From Cyanobacteria bacterium FACHB-502 (GTDB lineage Bacteria > Cyanobacteriota > Cyanobacteriia > Elainellales > Elainellaceae): DNA of 55,936 nt. Both the position numbers and the translations under genes were made by a program. The DNA lies in contig JACJNZ010000091.1 of assembly GCA_014695325.1 (NCBI GenBank), positions 1 through 55,936 on the forward strand, read 5' to 3'. Shown here one piece after another: positions 51,017 to 55,936 of the stretch. The notes under the pieces are model-generated. The model had not been told where the DNA came from. It saw only the letters and a program-made list of their open reading frames with translations, and ran no database searches. How positions within the stretch are numbered: the first letter of the stretch is position 1; each line of letters starts with the position of its first letter.

Positions 51017-52690
51017 ATGAGCAACCTAGTGCTATCTTTGGTTTCTACAGTAACGAAGCGAGTCAAAGCCAACTTTGTCCGAAATACTCAAAACGTTACC
51101 GCAGCCCAGGAAAAGTTTCTTCTATCACTGCTGCGATTGCACCAGAACACAGAGTTTGGCAAGCAGTATGGACTTGCAGAGGTTAAAACCGTTGCTCAAT
51201 TTCGCGATCGGATTCCTGTTTTGTCCTACAGCCATTACGAGCCTTATGTAGAGCGCATCGCTCAAGGCGAGCCCAATATTCTGACTCCTGACCCTATAAT
51301 TTACCTGAACCTGAGCAGTGGCTCAACCGGAAAACAAAAACTCATTCCTGTTACCCATCGATCTCGCCGAGTTCGTAGTCAAGTCAATCAGACCAGCACC
51401 GGATTCCTGATTGAAGCACTGCAGCGCCGCAAACTGCCGATCGGTAAGATCCTTGTAACCACATCAGCACGAGCCGTTGGGCAGACCAGCAGCGGTATCG
51501 ACTATGGCTTTGTGAGCGCAGGTGATTTACGGCTCAACAGCGGGCTTTACCGGCAGATTGCTGCCCAGCCTTTTGAAGCCCTGCAATCGGCTGATAGTCT
51601 GGCTCGTCACTATGTTTGCTTGCTGTTTGCGCTAAGCGATCCACAAACGCGCATCATTGGGGCAAACTTTCCAGTGCTGGGTTTGCAGCTCAGCCATTAC
51701 TTGGAATCCTACGCGGAAGATTTTATTCAAGATATTGAAACAGGCGAGATTGCCCATTGGTTGAAGTTAGAGCCGGAGATTCGCGCCAAGTTGGAACGAT
51801 GCTGGTCGAGTCACCCAAAACGAGCGGCTGAACTGCGCCATCTTCTAAAAACAGAAGGACGGCTGACGCCCCACTCGGTTTGGAATTTGTCTGCCGTCGT
51901 GACGGCTTTGGGCGGTACATCTAGCTTCTACCTGGAGCGATTTCCGTCTTACTTTGGCGACACTCCCATTTTCGGTGGAATTTATGCCTCATCAGAAGCA
52001 GCTTTTGGCACCTACTATGAGCTGAACAACGAGGGAGCGGTGCTAGCGGTGAACGCAGGTTTTTTTGAGTTCATCGCTGAAGATCAGTGGCAAGCCGCTC
52101 AACCCAAAACCTTGCTGCCTTGTGAAGTCACACCCGGAAACTACTACCGAATTGTTGTAACAAATTACAGCGGGCTTTATCGCTATGACATTAATGATGT
52201 TGTCGAGGTTTTGGGCTTTTACAACGAAGCACCAATCATTGTTTTTCGACATCGCCTGGGCGGATTACTCTCTTCGACTACGGAGAAGACGACAGAATTT
52301 CACGTCGCACAGGTCATGCAGCGGCTACAGCAAAATTTTAATCTCGCCTTAGAAAACTTCTGCGTTACCTTATCCGAACACGAAATTCCACCTCACTATT
52401 TGGTCAATATTGAACTGGCTTCTGGAGAACGGCTTACCCACTCCCAGGATTTCATTCAGCAGTTCGATCGCTACCTTCAGGAGGTTCAGCCTTCTTATGC
52501 CGTCAAGCGTCCGGGTACAATTCCACCCCCCCGTCTTCGGATTTTAGCCTCTGGAAGCTTTGCCACATTGCAACAGCGATTGCTAAAGCGCGGCATTCCA
52601 GAATCCCAATTGAAGTTTCCCCATATTAGCGACGATCGCCATCTGCTAACGGGACTTACAATCGCGCAAGAAATTGCAATGGAGGAGTGA
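51017..52690 (+). CDS. GH3-family acyl-acid amido synthetase
   Basis: 557-residue adenylate-forming enzyme of the GH3 family, best known in plants for joining amino acids to jasmonate or auxin. Motif 1 is LSSGSTGKQK (about 100-108), motif 2 IYASSEAAFG and motif 3 GLYRYDINDVVEV; the tail LPQNFALALENFCVT-like region and YAVKRPGTIPPPRLRIL complete the fold. The start was set at ATG 51017 (MSNLVLSL) because the extension to 50951 looks non-homologous. Bacterial members have no settled substrates. It should form an amide between an acyl acid and an amine or amino acid. It is followed 63 bases later by a beta-hydroxylase gene, likely one operon. Confidence 0.92.
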   Translation: MSNLVLSLVSTVTKRVKANFVRNTQNVTAAQEKFLLSLLRLHQNTEFGKQYGLAEVKTVAQFRDRIPVLSYSHYEPYVERIAQGEPNILTPDPIIYLNLSSGSTGKQKLIPVTHRSRRVRSQVNQTSTGFLIEALQRRKLPIGKILVTTSARAVGQTSSGIDYGFVSAGDLRLNSGLYRQIAAQPFEALQSADSLARHYVCLLFALSDPQTRIIGANFPVLGLQLSHYLESYAEDFIQDIETGEIAHWLKLEPEIRAKLERCWSSHPKRAAELRHLLKTEGRLTPHSVWNLSAVVTALGGTSSFYLERFPSYFGDTPIFGGIYASSEAAFGTYYELNNEGAVLAVNAGFFEFIAEDQWQAAQPKTLLPCEVTPGNYYRIVVTNYSGLYRYDINDVVEVLGFYNEAPIIVFRHRLGGLLSSTTEKTTEFHVAQVMQRLQQNFNLALENFCVTLSEHEIPPHYLVNIELASGERLTHSQDFIQQFDRYLQEVQPSYAVKRPGTIPPPRLRILASGSFATLQQRLLKRGIPESQLKFPHISDDRHLLTGLTIAQEIAMEE

Positions 52691-52753
52691 AGCTTCTGCC
52701 TAAAATAAAGTTGCCCCAAATTACTTTCTAAGATGATTTAGTGTAAGGCGTGC

Positions 52754-53521
52754 ATGAAAGGGTTCGTTCAATCAACTACCATGAAACTGGAAAGTATTAG
52801 CCCTAATAACATTAACCTGGTCCAAAACCTGATCCAGAAAATTGAGAGCCTCGTACCTGAGTATTCTCTTGTTGGCGAATCAGTGTTTTTCTCTAAAGAC
52901 CAGTTTCCCTGGGCAGAAGCACTAGAAGCTAACTGGCAGGGGATTCGCCAAGAGCTAGATCAAGTGCTTCCCTACACAGATGTACTCCCCAATTTCCAGG
53001 ATATTTCTCCTCGCCAGAACCGCATTTCCCCCGATAATCTCTGGAAGACTTACTTCTTTTTTGCCTTTGGCTATCGCTCCCAAAAAAATTGTGATCGGTG
53101 TCCAGAAACAACTCGGCTATTGGAACAAATTCCAGGTTTAAAGGTTGCTTTCTTCTCAATTCTGGCTCCGGGAAAACATATTCCTGAGCATCGGGGCAAA
53201 CACAAGGGGATTATTCGGTGTCATTTAGCCTTAAAAGTGCCAGAACCCAGAGAAAAGTGCCGCATTCGTGTTTCCGAGCAGGTCGCCTACTGGGAGGAAG
53301 GCAAAACCTTGTTTTTTGACGACACCTATCCCCACGAAGTTTGGAACGACACGAATGATTATCGGGTTGTGCTATTTCTTGATATTGCTCGCCCGCTGCG
53401 CTTTCCCTTGTCGATCGTTAACTGGCTTGTGAATCGGTTGGTTGGTTTTTCTCCGATCATTCAAGTTGCGAAAGGCAATCATCAAAACTGGGAAAAACAG
53501 TTTGAGGAAATGCTGCGCTAG
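52754..53521 (+). CDS. Aspartyl/asparaginyl beta-hydroxylase-like Fe(II)/2-oxoglutarate oxygenase
   Basis: 255 residues of the AspH/LpxO family, which hydroxylates either Asp/Asn side chains or the acyl chains of lipid A (LpxO) and ornithine lipids (OlsC). The two iron histidines are His146 in PEHRGKHKGIIRCHLAL and His204 in TYPHEVWN; the 2-oxoglutarate arginine lies in DYRVVLFLDI. FFDDTYPHEVWNDT is the family signature. The C-terminus has a hydrophobic stretch (FPLSIVNWLVNRLVGFSP), suggesting membrane contact as in lipid hydroxylases. ATG 52754 or 52781 may be the start. Probably in one transcript with the GH3 gene. Confidence 0.88.
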   Translation: MKGFVQSTTMKLESISPNNINLVQNLIQKIESLVPEYSLVGESVFFSKDQFPWAEALEANWQGIRQELDQVLPYTDVLPNFQDISPRQNRISPDNLWKTYFFFAFGYRSQKNCDRCPETTRLLEQIPGLKVAFFSILAPGKHIPEHRGKHKGIIRCHLALKVPEPREKCRIRVSEQVAYWEEGKTLFFDDTYPHEVWNDTNDYRVVLFLDIARPLRFPLSIVNWLVNRLVGFSPIIQVAKGNHQNWEKQFEEMLR

Positions 53522-53602
53522 CTCTTTCTTCTAACCCTCTACCCGCTTGAAGATCATCGTTTAGTCAGATGCAACCGAAAGGCTTGCCCGAACGCAGCGG
53601 CT

Positions 53603-54820
53603 TTAGCTAGGTGCCCGATTTGGCTGCATCACGACGGTGAGGCTCAACCCACTCGCTATCGCTGCAATTGCGCCTGCCACATAAAACACGGGCGGTAAAC
53701 CCGCATATTTCCAGATGGGACCTAAAATCACAGGGGAAATAAACTGCCCTAAGGAGTTAAACCCAGTTCCGATCGCCAACACCGTCGTCCTCACTTCGAG
53801 GGGCGCTAAACCTGCCAGTACGTCATACAGGTTAGGAGTAATGATGCCAAAACCTGCCCCAAAAAGCATTGCGGTCGGAATAATCAAATACAGCTCAGTC
53901 AAAAAAGGAATGGTCACGATCGCCATTGCCATTAAGCTGAAGCCAAAAGCAACCGCTCGACTCGGCCCAATCCGCTGACTGATTCGACTTGCCCCAAAAG
54001 CAGAAATTAAAGCGGCTCCAACCAAACGAACTGCTAACACAATACCGTTGATTTCAGGAGTCGCCCCGATCGCCTGCTTAAGGTAGAGCGGCGTATAAAC
54101 CACAACGGCATACATCATCAGCCCGGCTGCCCAGATAAATAAATACACCGTTAAAATACTGCGATTACGAATCAACTGGCTAAGCTGCTGATTTTGGCTT
54201 GTCTGGATCATTGACACAGCAGGAGAAGCATTTTCCCTCAAGACAAGGGCCGCAATTACTGCCAGGGGAATGCCCAGCCCGTACAGATAAAAAGCAAACT
54301 GCCATTGAATACCACCAACCCAGCCACCCAACAACGGGAAGAAAATCGCCGCGGTTGTCATGGCACTCGTTGCGTAGCCTAAGATGCGCGATCGCGTTTC
54401 TCCTTCATACATGCCGCCTAATATGCCGATCGTGGCAGCAGCAACACCCCCGCTAGCAGCCCCAAGCAACCCTCGGCTGGTTAGAAGTAAGGGCATTGTT
54501 GTAAGAAACGCGGTAGATAGCCCAAAAATAGCGTACAGAATTAGGCAAGGAACCATCACTTTGAGCTTACCCAAGCGATCAGCCACGACTCCTAGAATTG
54601 GGGTACACAAAGCAGAGGTTAGCGCATGAATGCTAGCGAGTGTTCCTGCCCACTGGGGGTCAAGTGCGAGCTGCTGCACCATTTCTGGCAACACCGGAAA
54701 GATTACACTCCCGGTCATTGTAGTCAAACACCCTGCTAGTAATAAAACCAATAATTGGTGAAATCGCTTCGCGGATGTTAAGTGAGCGGCTCGCTTCAAC
54801 AAATCATTCATAGGCAGCAT
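53603..54820 (-). CDS. Major facilitator superfamily transporter (12 helices)
   Basis: About 405 residues from ATG 54820 (ATG 54811 is an alternative; the frame extends to 54904). Typical DHA1-type drug:H+ antiporter plan: GVVADRLGKLKVMVPCLILY between helices 2 and 3, motif GLLGAASGGVAAATIGILGG with helix 5, and SRISQRIGPSRAVAFGFSLM in the second half. No lipobox or signal. Likely an exporter of an unidentified small molecule. It converges on the GH3-hydroxylase pair, so cofunction with them is only a guess. The frame's 5' end overlaps the stop of the pentapeptide gene if the longest form is used. Confidence 0.88.
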   Translation of the reverse strand: MLPMNDLLKRAAHLTSAKRFHQLLVLLLAGCLTTMTGSVIFPVLPEMVQQLALDPQWAGTLASIHALTSALCTPILGVVADRLGKLKVMVPCLILYAIFGLSTAFLTTMPLLLTSRGLLGAASGGVAAATIGILGGMYEGETRSRILGYATSAMTTAAIFFPLLGGWVGGIQWQFAFYLYGLGIPLAVIAALVLRENASPAVSMIQTSQNQQLSQLIRNRSILTVYLFIWAAGLMMYAVVVYTPLYLKQAIGATPEINGIVLAVRLVGAALISAFGASRISQRIGPSRAVAFGFSLMAMAIVTIPFLTELYLIIPTAMLFGAGFGIITPNLYDVLAGLAPLEVRTTVLAIGTGFNSLGQFISPVILGPIWKYAGLPPVFYVAGAIAAIASGLSLTVVMQPNRAPS

Positions 54821-54869
54821 TAAGGTTTTCACACCGCGCTTGTAGGAGATTACAGGCGATCGTTTATGC

Positions 54870-55370
54870 TCACCGACAACCCAGGGATTCACGCGTATCC
54901 ACACCCGTTAATGGATTCACGCCATTTGCAGTTTTGCATAGCTCAAGAACTTGGTCGCGATCGAGTAAGGCAAAGCTGAAGTCTGCGCCATCTACTTTTG
55001 CACCCTTAAAGCTTGATTTAAGCATCATCGCGGAAGTCAAAATTGCATCAGTTAAATCAACACCAGATAAATCACTTAAGTAAGCAATGCCATCACTAAA
55101 ATCGACGCTGTGAAGGTTCGCATTGGTTAAGACAGAGCCATTGAAGACTGCTCCTCGCAAATTTGCACCGCTAAAGTTCGCTTTGATCAATCTCGCGTTC
55201 GCAAATTCCGCTTTGACAAGATCCTGTCCGGCGTAATCTTTCGTATCCGCTTGAACGTCATCAAAGGCGCGAATTGCAGCAGAACTTGCAGCGATGACCG
55301 GAAGCGGTGCAGCCGTCAGCATCACATAACAAAAGACAATTAGACCCAGGAACAACTGAAATACCCGCAT
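54870..55370 (-). CDS. Pentapeptide-repeat protein with signal peptide (lumenal or periplasmic)
   Basis: 166 residues. The signal peptide MRVFQLFLGLIVFCYVMLTA continues to about AAPLPVIA, then AASSAAIRAFDD. The body has A(D/N)LxX repeats in a right-handed beta-helix: NARLIKANFSGANLRGAVFN, VLTNANLHSVDF, DLSGVDLTDAIL and KGAKVDGADFSFALL. The end DTRESLGCR has a single cysteine, with another in LELCK. Thylakoid-lumen proteins of this type exist in cyanobacteria and chloroplasts, function unknown. Next to psbA, but divergent from it. Confidence 0.85.
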   Translation of the reverse strand: MRVFQLFLGLIVFCYVMLTAAPLPVIAASSAAIRAFDDVQADTKDYAGQDLVKAEFANARLIKANFSGANLRGAVFNGSVLTNANLHSVDFSDGIAYLSDLSGVDLTDAILTSAMMLKSSFKGAKVDGADFSFALLDRDQVLELCKTANGVNPLTGVDTRESLGCR

Positions 55371-55591
55371 AGCAAATTCTTAGAGAATGCAGACAATTCT
55401 TGAACAGTCTCAAACTTAACATTTTTTAATCGTGCCTCCGCTTCCGAACGCTCGAAAGTTTGTTTAGCGCTCTGGAGTTTAGCGCTCTGGAATAGTGCGT
55501 GAAGGACAGCGGCAAGTTTAGAGAGCAGAAATACGATTCCTGCCAGGGCAAGCTCCAATTTTTCCATCAAGGGATCATTCACTACAGCCAT
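55340..55591 (-). CDS. Possible small membrane protein overlapping the pentapeptide gene (83 aa), doubtful
   Basis: The frame reads MAVVNDPLMEKLELALAGIV with a hydrophobic stretch FLLSKLAAVLHALFQ, followed by a direct repeat SAKLQSAK (from a 15-base DNA duplication around 55468-55495) and a charged region. It overlaps the first ten codons of the pentapeptide gene and has no ribosome site at either ATG, so it may not be translated. If real, it would be a one-helix protein, translationally linked to the pentapeptide gene. Confidence 0.3.
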   Translation of the reverse strand: MAVVNDPLMEKLELALAGIVFLLSKLAAVLHALFQSAKLQSAKQTFERSEAEARLKNVKFETVQELSAFSKNLLCGYFSCSWV

Positions 55592-55662
55592 AGATTAGCT
55601 GAGCCTATGCTGCTTATAAGAAATGTTTATGTTTAGTTTCCTTCACATTTTCTAAGCTTTCG

Positions 55663-55704
55663 TTTACATTGAATGACATACATAAGTTTACGTACCTTTA
55701 CAAC
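55663..55704 (+). promoter_or_regulatory. Two HLR1-like RpaB sites upstream of psbA
   Basis: The HLR1 consensus is (G/T)TTACA(T/A)(T/A)-NN-(G/T)TTACA(T/A)(T/A). Site 1: TTTACATT-GA-ATGACATA (55663-55680), first half perfect, second 6 of 8. Site 2: TTTACGTA-CC-TTTACAAC (55687-55704), one mismatch in each half. Both lie within 60 bases of the psbA ATG, site 2 only 15 bases before it. This close position fits repression in the dark or low light, as reported for RpaB on high-light genes; that is inferred. Confidence 0.5.
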
Positions 55705-55718
55705 GGACTCATCGAAAT

Positions 55719-55936
55719 ATGACGACTACCTTACAGCGTCGCGACTCCGCGAACCTGTGGGAGCAGTTCTGCACCTGGATCACCTCCACCGACAACCGCC
55801 TCTACATCGGCTGGTTCGGCGTCCTCATGATCCCTACTCTGCTAGCTGCTGCCACTTGCTACATCATCGCCTTTATCGCTGCTCCGCCTGTGGACATCGA
55901 TGGCATCCGTGAACCCGTAGCAGGCTCCCTGATCTA
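55719..55936 (+). CDS. psbA: Photosystem II D1 protein (PsbA), 3'-truncated by the window edge
   Basis: The first 72 codons of D1: [40 protein letters not shown], then [20 protein letters not shown] and [12 protein letters not shown]. It contains the stroma-facing N-terminus, transmembrane helix A (about 30-54) and the start of the lumenal loop. It runs off the window. Codons are strongly biased to C-ending, as in highly expressed genes. Cyanobacteria usually have several psbA copies; the isoform-defining residues (such as 130) are outside the window. CtpA, encoded at 35667-36926, would trim its C-terminus. Confidence 0.98.
   Translation, partial: MTTTLQRRDSANLWEQFCTWITSTDNRLYIGWFGVLMIPTLLAAATCYIIAFIAAPPVDIDGIREPVAGSLI

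Noticed and set aside
55340-55591. Considered treating the overlapping 83-codon frame as a firm gene
   Set aside because: No ribosome site at either ATG and overlap with a well-supported gene; kept only as a low-confidence entry.

Overview
The window is chromosomal DNA from an oxygenic cyanobacterium. It carries psaI-psaL, psaK, petB-petD, chlP, ctpA, ycf20, a cytochrome c6-type gene and the start of psbA. It also has a cyanobacterial-type ThiO-ThiG fusion, ClpC and D-glycerate 3-kinase. The HIP1 octamer GCGATCGC and its core CGATCG are scattered through genes and gaps, a signature of many cyanobacterial genomes. Base composition is moderate, and the style of the genes (long proline-rich linkers, GTG/TTG starts, dispersed GC-rich palindromes) suggests a filamentous Leptolyngbya/Oscillatoria-like lineage. 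That last point is inference. No tRNA, rRNA, CRISPR array, insertion sequence or phage gene was seen.

Layout. 1-6.6 kb: 3' part of an ftsH, a small unknown gene, then a four-gene polar amino-acid ABC importer (binding protein, two permeases, ATPase) with a strong hairpin after the first gene. 6.6-10.1 kb, minus strand: thiO-thiG, two look-alike proline-rich membrane proteins, and a [2Fe-2S] ferredoxin gene broken by one nonsense codon. 10.3-15.4 kb: citramalate synthase, an unlisted 36-residue membrane peptide, clpC with its terminator, and a small Mo-nitrogenase C-terminal-like gene. 15.6-22.5 kb: an SLH protein, a CPBP protease, a tandem histidine phosphatase, a dihydroorotase-like protein with altered metal-site residues, and a MidA-type methyltransferase. 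22.9-28.5 kb: a large low-complexity protein, psaI-psaL, an acetyltransferase coupled to an M50 site-2 protease, and psaK. 28.7-34.1 kb: an 875-residue fusion of a cyclic-nucleotide-type domain, a degenerate sigma54-activator-like AAA+ domain and a NosR/NapH-like polyferredoxin membrane domain; then a 1.1-kb gap and a lectin-RTX exoprotein. 34.4-38.5 kb: an HD phosphohydrolase overlapping ctpA, divergent from petB-petD. 38.7-45.8 kb: glycosyltransferase, zinc-ribbon membrane protein, lipid kinase, KDPG aldolase, glycerate kinase, ycf20, two proline-rich envelope proteins and a cytochrome c6-like gene. 45.9-49.4 kb: a TpsB-like outer-membrane protein and NurA. 49.6-55.9 kb: chlP, a GH3 synthetase followed by an Asp/Asn beta-hydroxylase, an MFS exporter, a pentapeptide protein and psbA.

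How the genes fit together. Much of the window serves thylakoid electron transfer (PsaI/L/K, PetB/D, cytochrome c6, D1) and its upkeep (CtpA matures D1; FtsH-type proteases remove damaged D1; ChlP makes the phytyl chain of chlorophyll). psbA and petB are preceded by HLR1-like motifs of the RpaB type.

Best candidates for something undescribed: (1) the membrane-anchored CRP/AAA+/polyferredoxin fusion, whose AAA+ domain lacks the sigma54-contact loop and Walker B acidic residues and has gained 12 residues from an exact in-frame palindromic repeat; (2) the GH3 plus LpxO/OlsC-like hydroxylase pair, which could make a hydroxylated acyl-amino-acid product; (3) the twin proline-rich membrane proteins ending in GLW. 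None of these functions is proven by the sequence.
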